Shown piece by piece: positions 17,755 through 26,027 of a stretch of DNA of 64,000 nucleotides (its first letter is position 1; each line of letters begins with the position of its first letter). The notes beneath the pieces are model-generated. The model did not search any database. It saw nothing but the letters and a program-made list of their open reading frames with translations, and was not told the DNA's origin. Source of the DNA: Agrobacterium sp. a22-2 (GTDB lineage: Bacteria; Pseudomonadota; Alphaproteobacteria; Rhizobiales; Rhizobiaceae); assembly GCF_012276985.1 (NCBI RefSeq), contig NZ_JAAXMM010000008.1, positions 62,001 through 126,000 of the forward strand. Reading direction: 5' to 3'. The position numbers and the translations under genes are program-made.

Positions 17755-18825
17755 TCAGCTCAGGATCCACTGTTCGAAGCGCTGGGTCAGGGCATCCTGG
17801 TTCTCGGCCCAATAGGCGGCGTTGAGCACGGTCAGGCCCTTGATGTTGTTCGGAGCCGTCGGCAAAAGCAGCGCTTTCTCGGCGCTCAGATGCTCATAGG
17901 CCTTCATGTTGGTCGGGCCGCACGCCAGAATATCAGTATAGGCCGCCTGGCGCTTGGCATCCAGGCACCATTCGATGAACTTGCGGGCAAGATCGGCCTT
18001 TTCGGTGTTGCCGGCGATGGTCCAGCCGTCGATGTTGAACAGGCCGCCGTTCCAGACGATGCCCGCAGGCGCGCCGGCGTTGATGGCGGCCTGGGCGCGG
18101 GTCGACCAGGTCGACATCATGTCCAGTTCGCCATCCTTCAAGAGCTGCGTCGCATGGGCGCCCGAGGTCCACCAGATGTTGATATGCGACTTGATCTTGT
18201 CCAGGCTCTTGAAGGCGCGGTCGACATCCAGCGGGTAGAGCTTGTCGAGCGGCACGCCATCGGCGAGCAGAGCCATTTCCAGCGTCGTGACCGGGCTGCG
18301 CCACAGGCCGCGGCGGCCCTGGAAGGCTTCGGTGTTCCAGAAGTCCGCCCAGCTGGTGGGAACAGTCTTCAACGTGTCCTTGCGATAGCCCATCGCCAGT
18401 GCGAAGATCGCCACGCCGGCAAATTCCGGCTCGAATGTGTTCGGAGCGAAATCGCCCTTGTTCGGAACCTCGATGTTGAGCGGCAACATGTACTTGTCGC
18501 CGAGCTGGCGGATGCGCAGCACATGTTCCGGCGTCATCAGTGCGACGTCGAACAGCTTGGTGTCGGTATCGACCGCCATCTTGTATTGCGGGATCGGGTC
18601 GGGCTCATTGGTATTGGTCTGGATGGTAACGCCCGTTTCCGCGGCGAAGGTGTCGTAGAAGGCGACCTTGAAGCCCTCGTAGAACGCACCGCCCATGTCG
18701 CGGACAACGAGCGTTTCGCCCGCGAATGCGCGCGTGCCTTTGAGAATGGTCGGAGCCGCGAGCGCGACCGCGGCAAGGCCCGTGGTCGCCTTCATGAAGC
18801 TGCGGCGCGAGAAACTGTTGTTCAT
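17755..18825 (-). CDS. Periplasmic substrate-binding protein, PotD-like
   Basis: A 356-aa extracytoplasmic binding protein. It starts with a twin-arginine signal (NNSFSRRSFMKATTG) and an Ala-rich h-region with a likely cleavage after AFA near residue 36. The mature protein begins ETLVVRDMGGAFYEGF, as in polyamine/Fe-type family 1 binding proteins. The ATG at 18825 follows GGAGGGTAGA. It heads the importer operon; a 20-bp dyad lies 58-77 bases upstream (18883-18902), inside the end of the preceding gene. The solute is unknown; the neighbouring peptidase, RidA and monooxygenase genes suggest a nitrogen-containing compound. Confidence 0.88.
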   Translation of the reverse strand: MNNSFSRRSFMKATTGLAAVALAAPTILKGTRAFAGETLVVRDMGGAFYEGFKVAFYDTFAAETGVTIQTNTNEPDPIPQYKMAVDTDTKLFDVALMTPEHVLRIRQLGDKYMLPLNIEVPNKGDFAPNTFEPEFAGVAIFALAMGYRKDTLKTVPTSWADFWNTEAFQGRRGLWRSPVTTLEMALLADGVPLDKLYPLDVDRAFKSLDKIKSHINIWWTSGAHATQLLKDGELDMMSTWSTRAQAAINAGAPAGIVWNGGLFNIDGWTIAGNTEKADLARKFIEWCLDAKRQAAYTDILACGPTNMKAYEHLSAEKALLLPTAPNNIKGLTVLNAAYWAENQDALTQRFEQWILS

Positions 18826-18882
18826 TCTACCCTCCGGGTTTGTTTGATATTTATCATTCCACTTTTCCCGTCGGTGCAGCTT

Positions 18883-18902
18883 CGGTAAATTACAATTTTC
18901 CG
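18883..18902. promoter_or_regulatory. Operator-like dyad upstream of the importer operon
   Basis: The 20 bases read CGGTAAATTACAATTTTCCG, a near-perfect dyad of form CGG-N-AAATT-NN-AATTT-N-CCG. A related copy (16 of 20 identical) lies at 21885-21904 before the divergent monooxygenase operon. It overlaps the stop codon of the GH3-M20 gene. The nearby LysR gene is the obvious candidate binder, but that is inference. Confidence 0.5.
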
Positions 18903-20623
18903 TGCATCTGCTTTGGGACATGCGAAGCAGGTTCTTCGTTGCCACGGCAGAACCGATCCACGGCATCCAGGAGCACCCGGTCGCAGATCATGAGCTGGCC
19001 CTGGTCGATGAATTCGTCGGGCCGATGGCCCTGCTGCATGTCGCCCGGTCCGCACACCACCACCGGCACTTCCAGCGCCTGTGCAAACAGCCCGCCTTCC
19101 GTGCCAAAGCTAAGACGGCATTCGGTAGTGCCATCCGGCAGGCAGTCCGCAAACGCCTGTACGGAGGGATCGTCCGCCTCGGTGGCAAGCCCCGGATAGC
19201 TTCCCGTATCCTCGACCTCGAGCGTCGCCTCGGCAAATCGAACCTTGTGGGGTGCAAGAGCGGTGGCGGCCACATTGCGAATGCGCGCGGCCAGGCCCAG
19301 CGGATCGTCGGCCGCCATGACGCGGCATTCCAGCAGCAGTTCGGCCTTGTCGGGAACCAGGTTGACGGCCGTTCCGCCGACAAGCTTGCCCACATGCACC
19401 GTGGCATAGGGAACGGAATAGCCCTGCTCGCGCGGGCCGCGGGCCTCTATCTCTTCCTGCAGCCGGCGCAGGCCGGCGATGAAATCGGTGGCGAGATGGA
19501 GCGCATTGAGCGCCAGCGGCGCCTCGGCGGAATGGCGGGGCACACCTGTCGCCGTGACACGAAAGGCCATCTTGCCCTTGTGGCCCAGTCCCAGCTGCAT
19601 CGAGGTCGGCTCACCCACCACGATCAGGTCGGGGCGGATGCCGCGGTCGGCCATGTCCTCGATCATCGGCCGGACACCGACGCAGCCGATTTCCTCGTCA
19701 TAGGAAATGGCGAGCCAGAGGGGAGCGGTCAGACCTTCGGGATCCAGCCTTTCGACCAGCGCCATCATGCAGGCCACGAAACTCTTCATGTCGGTCGTAC
19801 CGCGTCCATAGAGGCGCCCGTCGCGACGGGTCAGCTGGAACGGCGGTACCGTCCATTGCTGCCCGGCAGCCGGCACGACGTCGACATGGCCCGACAACAT
19901 CAATCCGCCCGGCCCATCCGGACCCAGCCGCGCCAGCAGCGAGGACATGATCGTCCAGGGTTTGGACTGTTTGATGGCGATCTCGAAGCCCTTCAGATAG
20001 ATCTCCCGCAGCGCGCGCTCCTCCACCAGACTGTCCATCGTGGTGCGTTCGACCTCGGAATTGTTGCAGGCGAAATGCTTGAGCGAGGTGCCGACGCCCT
20101 GGCTCTGGATGCCGTCGATCACCGCGGCCGAAAGCTTGCCGGTGACGACCGGATCCTCGGAATAATATTCATAGGACCGCCCCGCCAGCGGCGTGCGCCT
20201 GATGTTGATGCCCGGGCCGAGCAGGAGGTGCACGCCCATGGCGCGGCATTCCTTTCCCAGCAGCGTGCCCAGACGGTGCATCAGCGCCTCGTCCCAGCTG
20301 TTGCCCATGGCCGAGCCATTGGGAAAGCAGGTGGCCGGCTTCATCTCGCCCCAGGCGACAGCGACATCGCTGGCCCGCTGGTTGACCACCGACAGGAAGG
20401 CATCGATATCCATGCCGCCGCGCTCGTCGCCATCGATCTGCGGGATCGAATAGCGCACCCCATAGGTGCCGTCGGTCATGACAACAGGCTTGATGCCATG
20501 GGCGGGAATGCCTGCCGTCTTCCACATTCCAAAGCCGGATAGAAGATCGACCTTCTCCTCGTTTGACATCGAACTCACGATGGAATCGATCTGTCGATCG
20601 GCGGATGCGGTCTGGTCGGACAA
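18890..20623 (-). CDS. GH3 glycosidase N-terminus fused to M20 peptidase (ArgE-like)
   Basis: A single open frame encodes two unrelated parts. Residues 1 to about 228 are the N-terminal TIM-barrel part of a GH3 beta-glucosidase (EEKVDLLSGFGMW, VVMTDGTYGVRYS, GPGINIRRTPLAGRSYEYYSEDP, SLKHFACNNSE). They stop at KPWTIMSS, before the expected SDW nucleophile. Residues 229-577 are an M20 metallopeptidase of the acetylornithine deacetylase/ArgE type, lacking about its first 60 residues but keeping SGHVDVVPA, GRGTTDMKSF, DEEIGCVG, GHKGK and QGHRPDEF. The join is near 19939/19940. A TTG start at 20623 has GGAGG with 5-base spacing; ATG at 20569 or 20689 are alternatives. The GH3 half should be dead, the M20 half may or may not fold. 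It lies upstream of the importer operon. A deletion fusion is the simplest explanation. Confidence 0.85.
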   Translation of the reverse strand: MSDQTASADRQIDSIVSSMSNEEKVDLLSGFGMWKTAGIPAHGIKPVVMTDGTYGVRYSIPQIDGDERGGMDIDAFLSVVNQRASDVAVAWGEMKPATCFPNGSAMGNSWDEALMHRLGTLLGKECRAMGVHLLLGPGINIRRTPLAGRSYEYYSEDPVVTGKLSAAVIDGIQSQGVGTSLKHFACNNSEVERTTMDSLVEERALREIYLKGFEIAIKQSKPWTIMSSLLARLGPDGPGGLMLSGHVDVVPAAGQQWTVPPFQLTRRDGRLYGRGTTDMKSFVACMMALVERLDPEGLTAPLWLAISYDEEIGCVGVRPMIEDMADRGIRPDLIVVGEPTSMQLGLGHKGKMAFRVTATGVPRHSAEAPLALNALHLATDFIAGLRRLQEEIEARGPREQGYSVPYATVHVGKLVGGTAVNLVPDKAELLLECRVMAADDPLGLAARIRNVAATALAPHKVRFAEATLEVEDTGSYPGLATEADDPSVQAFADCLPDGTTECRLSFGTEGGLFAQALEVPVVVCGPGDMQQGHRPDEFIDQGQLMICDRVLLDAVDRFCRGNEEPASHVPKQMHGKL

Positions 20624-20759
20624 GGGAACCTCCGGGGCACGAGAACGGGCACAGCGATGATGCTGGGCAATGGGCGCACACACTGTCATTCCCCCGCAAA
20701 AAAGCAAAATACGATATTCGGAACTGGTGCTTAGAAAAAAGCGAGCCTGTCAGCCACAG

Positions 20760-21707
20760 CTAGGACGTGCGGCGCAGGTTGAGCACCGGTGCGTCCATGC
20801 CCGGCACGTAATTGTCGGAAATCAGATGGCGGCAATGTTCCTCGAAGCTGCGCACTAGCCGGGTCGCGACCTGCTGGCCGACCCGGATCAGGCCAATCCG
20901 CATGGGCTTGTGATCGCCGGCCAGGCGCAGCGAGACGAGGCGGCGCCCGTCCAGGGCCGCCTTGTTCTTCGGGCGGACATTGGCCAGAGTGTAGCCATAG
21001 CGGTTCCCGACCATGGTGCGGATCACCTCCTGGTGCTGGATCTGGGCGGCGATGTTGGGGGTGACGCCGGCTGCGGCGAACAGGCCGAGGAAATAATCCC
21101 TCGACAGCGGCAGGTCGAGCAGGATGTACTCGTGCTCGGCAAGCTCGGCGAGCGTCACTTCCGAACGGGCGGCCAGCGGGTCGGTCTCCGCCACCTGGAC
21201 ATAGGGTGGCAATTCGGCGAGTGCTGTGAATTCGAAATCTTCCGGTACCAGAAGATCATAAGACAGCGCGACGTCCAGTTCCGCGCGCTCCAGTTTCGCC
21301 AGGAGCACGCTATGGTCGGCCACCGTGGGCCGCACATTGGCGCCGGGATAGGCCGCCTTGAAGCTGTAGCTGACCTCGGGAAGCACCATCGGCGCGAACG
21401 GCAGGAGGCAGCCGAGGGACAGCGTGCCGCGGACCTGTTCCGTCGCCTCGGATGCGGCCGTGTAGAGGTTCTGCACCTGCTCGATCACGGCCTTGGCCTG
21501 TGCCAGAAGCTTCTGTCCCGCGGGCGTGAGCGACAGGCCCTGTGCGTGCCGTCTTAGGAAAAGCTGCGTGTTCAGCTCTATCTCGAGCTGCGAGATCGCT
21601 GTCGAAATCGACGGTTGCGAAACGTGGATGTGCTCTGACGCCAGAGTGATCGAGCCGGCCTCCGCAGTTGCTATGAAATACTCGAGCTGGCGAAGCGTAA
21701 AGCGCAT
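20760..21707 (-). CDS. LysR-family transcriptional regulator
   Basis: A 315-aa regulator. The N-terminal winged helix is intact (TLRQLEYFIATAEAGSI, then SQPSISTAISQLE, then TPAGQKLL) and is followed by a periplasmic-binding-like effector domain. It lies between the importer/M20 genes and the divergent monooxygenase operon, and is transcribed away from the latter. A shared dyad lies upstream of both target operons (18883-18902 and 21885-21904), which suggests, but does not prove, that it controls both. The effector is unknown. Confidence 0.9.
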   Translation of the reverse strand: MRFTLRQLEYFIATAEAGSITLASEHIHVSQPSISTAISQLEIELNTQLFLRRHAQGLSLTPAGQKLLAQAKAVIEQVQNLYTAASEATEQVRGTLSLGCLLPFAPMVLPEVSYSFKAAYPGANVRPTVADHSVLLAKLERAELDVALSYDLLVPEDFEFTALAELPPYVQVAETDPLAARSEVTLAELAEHEYILLDLPLSRDYFLGLFAAAGVTPNIAAQIQHQEVIRTMVGNRYGYTLANVRPKNKAALDGRRLVSLRLAGDHKPMRIGLIRVGQQVATRLVRSFEEHCRHLISDNYVPGMDAPVLNLRRTS

Positions 21708-21884
21708 GTGGGAACCTGATGCAGTCGGTTACGCCGAAGGACGTGCGGGGTCCGGACAGGACCTGGCCTTCCGGCCTGAACCACGAAGTTAGTAATCGTC
21801 ATTTTCTAAAGTGTAAACGCCTGGGAATGGCAGGGTGTCCTCCTAATGCAACGTGGCTGCTTTCGGCGATCCTAATCAGTGCTG

Positions 21885-21904
21885 CAGTAAATCGTAATTT
21901 TCCG
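21885..21904. promoter_or_regulatory. Operator-like dyad upstream of the monooxygenase operon
   Basis: The bases CAGTAAATCGTAATTTTCCG lie 36-55 bases before the GTG start at 21940. They match the motif at 18883-18902 at 16 of 20 positions and share its dyad shape (AAAT-N4-ATTT with G/C flanks). Confidence 0.5.
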
Positions 21905-21939
21905 AACCCAAGCCCTTCGCTAGACCAGAGGACAAAGAC

Positions 21940-23235
21940 GTGTCGGCATCAACAGATTCCGACGGCATGAAGAAGGACGAATGGATGTCAGTCGAGAAGA
22001 TCCACACGCTCGTGGTTGGGGCAGGCCAGGCCGGTGTCGCCATGAGCGAGCATCTCAGCAAAAACGGCATGGAGCACCTCGTCCTTGAGCGGGGCCGCAT
22101 TGCCGAGCGGTGGCGCTCCGCGCGCTGGGATTCGCTGGTCGCCAACGGCCCGGCCTGGCACGACCGTTTTCCCAACATGGATTTCCCCGGCGATCCCGAC
22201 GCCTTCGTTCCCAAGGAGCAGGTGGCCGACTACTTTGAAGCCTATGCCAAGCAACATGATGCCCCTGTCCGCTGCGGCGTCGATGTCACCAGCGTCGAGC
22301 GGCTGGCAGGCCGCCCCGGCTTCCGCGTCGAGACATCCACCGGCGTGATCGAGGCGCTCAACGTGGTCGCGGCAACGGGGCCGTTCCAGAAGCCGAGCAT
22401 TCCGCCACTCCTTCCAAAGCACGTCGGTTTCAACCAGATCCATTCCAGCGACTACCGCAATCCGCAAAAACTGCCCGACGGGGCGGTGCTCGTGGTCGGT
22501 GCGGGTTCGTCCGGCGTGCAGATCGCCGAAGAACTGATGCGTGCGGGCCGAAAGGTCTATCTTTCCGTCGGCCCGCACGACCGACCGCCGCGCGCCTATC
22601 GTGGCCGCGATTTCGTCTGGTGGCTCGGCGTGCTCGGCAAGTGGGATGCCCAGGCGCAGGCAGCGGGAACAGAGCATGTAACGATCGCCGTCAGTGGAGC
22701 GTGCGGCGGCAAAACCATCGATTTCCGCCGCCTCGCCGCTGAGGGAATGGTGCTGGCCGGCATGACCGGCGCCTACAAGGATGGCAAGCTCTCATTTCAC
22801 GACGACCTCGTCCGCAACCTTGACCGCGGCGACCAGAACTATCTGTCGCTACTGGATGAAGCCGACGCTTTCGTCGCGCGCAACGGCCTCGACCTGCCGG
22901 AGGAGCCGCAAGCACGGGTGCTTGGACCGCAGGTCGACTGCGTCACCAACCCGTTGCGTGAATTGGATCTGGCTGCGGCTGGCGTAACCACGGTCATCTG
23001 GGCGACGGGCTTTAGCCTCGACTACAGCTGGCTCAAGGTCAACGCCTTCGACGAGGTGGGCCGACCGAAACACCAGCGTGGCGTGTCGCCGGAAAAGGGC
23101 ATCTACTTCCTCGGCCTTCCCTGGCTGTCCGGCCGCGGCTCGAGCTTCATCTGGGGCGTCTGGCACGATGCCAAGCATGTGGCCGACCACATCCTTATCC
23201 AGGACAACTACCTGGCCTACGCGCGGCAAGGCTAA
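21940..23235 (+). CDS. Flavin-containing monooxygenase-like oxidoreductase
   Basis: A 431-aa two-dinucleotide-fold flavoprotein. The FAD motif is LVVGAGQAGVAMSEHL near residue 24 and the NAD(P)H motif is VLVVGAGSSGVQIAEEL near 185. The region between has the YRNPQKLPDGA lead-in also seen in the paralogous enzyme at 47350-48624. Such proteins oxygenate amines or soft nucleophiles. The GTG start at 21940 is preceded by AGAGGAC; ATGs at 21967 and 21985 are alternatives. It opens a plus-strand operon with a RidA protein and a DUF1028 protein, divergent from the LysR gene. This arrangement suggests oxidative breakdown of a nitrogen compound producing an enamine or imine that RidA would hydrolyse. 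Confidence 0.85.
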   Translation: MSASTDSDGMKKDEWMSVEKIHTLVVGAGQAGVAMSEHLSKNGMEHLVLERGRIAERWRSARWDSLVANGPAWHDRFPNMDFPGDPDAFVPKEQVADYFEAYAKQHDAPVRCGVDVTSVERLAGRPGFRVETSTGVIEALNVVAATGPFQKPSIPPLLPKHVGFNQIHSSDYRNPQKLPDGAVLVVGAGSSGVQIAEELMRAGRKVYLSVGPHDRPPRAYRGRDFVWWLGVLGKWDAQAQAAGTEHVTIAVSGACGGKTIDFRRLAAEGMVLAGMTGAYKDGKLSFHDDLVRNLDRGDQNYLSLLDEADAFVARNGLDLPEEPQARVLGPQVDCVTNPLRELDLAAAGVTTVIWATGFSLDYSWLKVNAFDEVGRPKHQRGVSPEKGIYFLGLPWLSGRGSSFIWGVWHDAKHVADHILIQDNYLAYARQG

Positions 23236-23289
23236 GCAGCCCGCGCGGCCACCATGTCACACCACACGCCTGATCCGATGGAGAAAAGA

Positions 23290-23703
23290 ATGGCCCATAC
23301 CCGCATCCGCAAGTTCAACACCAAGGACACCTATCCCGAGCAGAACCTCGACAACGATCTCTGCCAGGCGGTCGTTGCGCGCGGCGCCACCATTTTCCTG
23401 CGCGGGCAGTGCCCACAGGATCTCGAAACCGCCAAAAATATCGACAGCCATGATCCGGTCGAACAGACCCACAAGGTCATGCAGAACATCCGCCAGTTGG
23501 TCGAGGAATGCGGTGGCAGGATGGAGCACGTCACCAAGCTCGTCGTCTATCTGACCGACGTGCGCCACCGCGAGGCGGTCTATCGCACCATGGGCGAGTA
23601 CATCAAGGGCGTACACCCGGTCTGCACCGGCCTCGTCGTCGTTGCGCTCGCCCGCCCTGACTGGCTGGTCGAGATCGACGCCACCGCCGTCATTCCGGAC
23701 TGA
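23290..23703 (+). CDS. RidA-family protein
   Basis: A 137-aa protein of the RidA/YjgF/UK114 family, trimeric deaminases that hydrolyse reactive enamines or imines to ketones. The characteristic C-terminal strand with the catalytic arginine region is visible (VVVALARPDWLVEIDATA). Start at 23290 because GGAG lies 6 bases upstream. It sits 54 bases after the monooxygenase stop and 31 bases before the DUF1028 gene, so it is co-transcribed. RidA here fits removal of an enamine/imine made by the flavoenzyme. Confidence 0.9.
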   Translation: MAHTRIRKFNTKDTYPEQNLDNDLCQAVVARGATIFLRGQCPQDLETAKNIDSHDPVEQTHKVMQNIRQLVEECGGRMEHVTKLVVYLTDVRHREAVYRTMGEYIKGVHPVCTGLVVVALARPDWLVEIDATAVIPD

Positions 23704-23734
23704 TCGCAACCGGCGCAAGACAGGAGATTTCCGC

Positions 23735-24412
23735 ATGACCTTTTCCATCGTGGCGCGCTGCGCCGAAACCGGCCAGTTCGGCGTGGCAATCTCCTCCTCC
23801 TCCCCGGCGGTCGCAGCCCGCTGCGCCTGGGCGCGCGCCGGCGTCGGCGCCGTCTCGACGCAGAACGTGACGAACCCGGCACTCGGCCCGTTCGTGCTTG
23901 ACCGGCTTGCGACCGGCGCGAATGCGGATGAAGCCGTCGCGGCCGCGCGGGAGCACGACGCATATCCGGACTACCGGCAAGTTCTTGCCGTCGATGCGAA
24001 TGGCAAGACATCTATCCATTCCGGCGCCAAGGCGCTTGGCATCTGGACATCGGCTTCCGGCAAGGGCTGCGTGGCAGGTGGCAACCTCTTGGCGAACGAC
24101 GGCGTACCACAAGCCATGGTCAAAGCATTTGAGGCCGGCAAGGGGCCACTGGGGGACAGACTTGTCGCTGCACTTCACGCCGCCATGGAGGCCGGCGGCG
24201 AGGCAGGCCCCGTCCATTCGGCTGGTCTGCTGATCGTGGATCGTGAGAGTTGGCCTTATGCGGAGCTTCGGATAGACTGGTTGGATGAGGACTGCCCGGT
24301 TCTGGCAGTCGCCCGAGCATGGGATGTCTACAAACCTCAGGCGGCCGATTATGTCATGCGTGCGCTCAATCCTTTGGCGGCGCCGTCCTACGGTGTGCCT
24401 GGCGACGAATAG
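23735..24412 (+). CDS. DUF1028 domain protein
   Basis: A 225-aa protein matching the DUF1028 family in its start (MTFSIVARCAETGQFGVAISS) and the core AGVGAVSTQNVTNPALGP segment. Family members have an Ntn-hydrolase-like look and occur with RidA proteins and peptidases in amine or amide catabolism; no reaction is established to my knowledge. Start at 23735 follows an AGGAG-like site; an upstream in-frame ATG at 23642 lies inside the RidA gene. Last gene of the operon. Confidence 0.88.
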   Translation: MTFSIVARCAETGQFGVAISSSSPAVAARCAWARAGVGAVSTQNVTNPALGPFVLDRLATGANADEAVAAAREHDAYPDYRQVLAVDANGKTSIHSGAKALGIWTSASGKGCVAGGNLLANDGVPQAMVKAFEAGKGPLGDRLVAALHAAMEAGGEAGPVHSAGLLIVDRESWPYAELRIDWLDEDCPVLAVARAWDVYKPQAADYVMRALNPLAAPSYGVPGDE

Positions 24413-24713
24413 CAAGCGCCCAGATCATTGCCTTGGACCGTCCTTGCGGCACTCAGAGCATGATCACTCGTCGCCACGGTGAGTGAGTCTTTCTATGCTG
24501 CGCCGCGTCCATGCGCTGTCGGCCTAGCCTGAAGTCCGAACCAGCTTCCTGCATCCCTTAGTCGAGACCGTACTGGAGTGAGAGCCTCTAGAGTTCGCTG
24601 AAACTCGAAGCTTCGGCGTAGAGCCTACCCATGTCCGTCGGAGATGCACGCACCGGCGATCACCCACCGCAATCTTGTGCCGCGTGATCAATGCAATGGT
24701 CCCATACTCGGCG
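24413..24713. other. Intergenic region, no supported gene
   Basis: Three hundred bases between the DUF1028 gene and a truncated isomerase gene. I see no recognisable gene, RNA or strong terminator. It may be a deletion scar since the downstream gene is broken. Confidence 0.35.
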
Positions 24714-25238
24714 CTACTCTGCAGCGAAGGCCTGTTTGCGGTCGTTGAGCGCCATCAGCTTGCGAGCGCGTTCGAGGCTTTCCGGCTGCTCGCGGCGGTA
24801 GCGGGCGCCGACTTCCATCATCGCCATCGTGCCGGGCAGGAAAGCGAGCTCGGAGAAGATGTCCTCCCAGTCGATATCGCCCCAGCCGAGAGGCATGTGC
24901 AGGTCGCCAATGCCCATGGCGGTGTTTTCCTGCAGGTGGTGGCCCTTGTAGAAGCCCTGCGGACGGCCAAAGCTGTCATGCAGGTGCAGATGGCCGGTGA
25001 CCGGTGCCATGGCGGCGATCTGTTCGCGGAAATTGAGGCCGCGGAAGGTCGATTCGATATAGGCGTGGCTGAAGTCGATCAGGGCGACGACATTGGGGTG
25101 GTTGACCGCCTTGACCGTTTCGGCGAGTTCCGCCGGCGTCTGCCGGTACTGGCCCGGCTCGGTGGTGAAGATGTTCTCGAAGGCGATGATACGGGAACGA
25201 AAGTCGAGATCGTTGATCGGGGCTAGAGATGCGCCCAC
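24714..25238 (-). pseudogene. Truncated xylose-isomerase-like TIM-barrel protein
   Basis: The 174-residue frame matches the C-terminal half of sugar phosphate isomerase/epimerases (AP_endonuc_2 fold): IIAFENIF, VVALIDFSHAY, GHLHLHDSFGRP, then MPLGWGDIDWEDIF near the end. Family members are about 270-300 aa, so roughly the first 100 residues are missing. The start assigned at 25238 has no convincing ribosome-binding site, and upstream sequence no longer fits the family. Probably a remnant of a gene cut during arrival of the RiPP operon. Confidence 0.7.
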
Positions 25239-25592
25239 GCATGCGTCGCCTCGAACCGCTCAGCAACTGCGATGCTCGAATTGCACTATGTGTTTGACAC
25301 AGGCACTCGCTCCTTGAAAGGGTTGACAGAAAAATCCAATCCCGGCTTTGCGGATGCAGCAAGCCCGATGCAGGGGCCTGGAACGATGGCGTCATGACCT
25401 CCTGTTGTGTTGTATCTCTATGTGATTACGACTCATGATTGAGGTCGTGAAATCTCGGCTGGATGAGATTTATTCGTCATCGCTCTTTCAATGAATCGAA
25501 CTTTTTTCCACCGGGAAGGCTAAAAAGTGCGGTTGCATGTCAAGATGAATTCAAGCAATGATATGGGCCTGATGCAAAATGGTGGAGCGTTT
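25239..25592. other. AT-richer upstream region of the RiPP-type operon
   Basis: About 350 bases with lower GC than the surroundings, especially 25400-25560. It lies directly upstream of the XRE gene and probably holds the operon promoter. No gene was recognised. The composition change marks the left side of the YcaO segment. Confidence 0.45.
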
Positions 25593-26021
25593 ATGAAGAA
25601 AACTCCTAATGCAATCGATGTTCACGTAGGTTCGCGTATCCGACTGCGTCGCACTATGCTGCGTATGAGCCAGGAAAAGCTTGGCGACGGCCTGGGGCTG
25701 ACGTTTCAGCAGGTCCAGAAATATGAGAAGGGTATCAATCGGGTTGGTGCCAGTCGTCTTCAACACATTGCCGAGCTCCTAAACGTACCGATTCCCTTCT
25801 TCTTTGAAGGTGGACCCGGTACGATATCAAATGATTCCGATATCGGCCCAGGTATCCTGACCGAGTTCATGAACTCCAGGGAGGGCATTGCTCTTGCGGC
25901 TGCCTTTTCCGCTATTGAGGACAAGCGTGTTCGACAAACTGTGCTGAGCCTTATCCGGTCGTTGGGTATCGATGCGTCGGACTCGATGCATGACAGTGAA
26001 TCCCAACAAACGGCACCTTAA
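25593..26021 (+). CDS. XRE-family HTH regulator
   Basis: A 142-aa protein. A Cro/C1-type helix-turn-helix occupies about residues 10-65 (VGSRIRLRRTMLRMSQEKL, then LGLTFQQVQKYEKGINRVG), followed by an acidic region and a short helical tail. This resembles common rhizobial XRE regulators. The ATG at 25593 has GGAG 7 bases upstream; earlier in-frame codons are unlikely. It is the first gene of the YcaO operon, 6 bases before the next regulator, so it is likely a cluster-specific regulator. Confidence 0.88.
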   Translation: MKKTPNAIDVHVGSRIRLRRTMLRMSQEKLGDGLGLTFQQVQKYEKGINRVGASRLQHIAELLNVPIPFFFEGGPGTISNDSDIGPGILTEFMNSREGIALAAAFSAIEDKRVRQTVLSLIRSLGIDASDSMHDSESQQTAP

Positions 26022-26027
26022 TGATCG

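Noticed and set aside
18902..20542. Long plus-strand open frame opposite the GH3-M20 gene
   Set aside because: No recognisable domain; the antisense gene has clear motifs.
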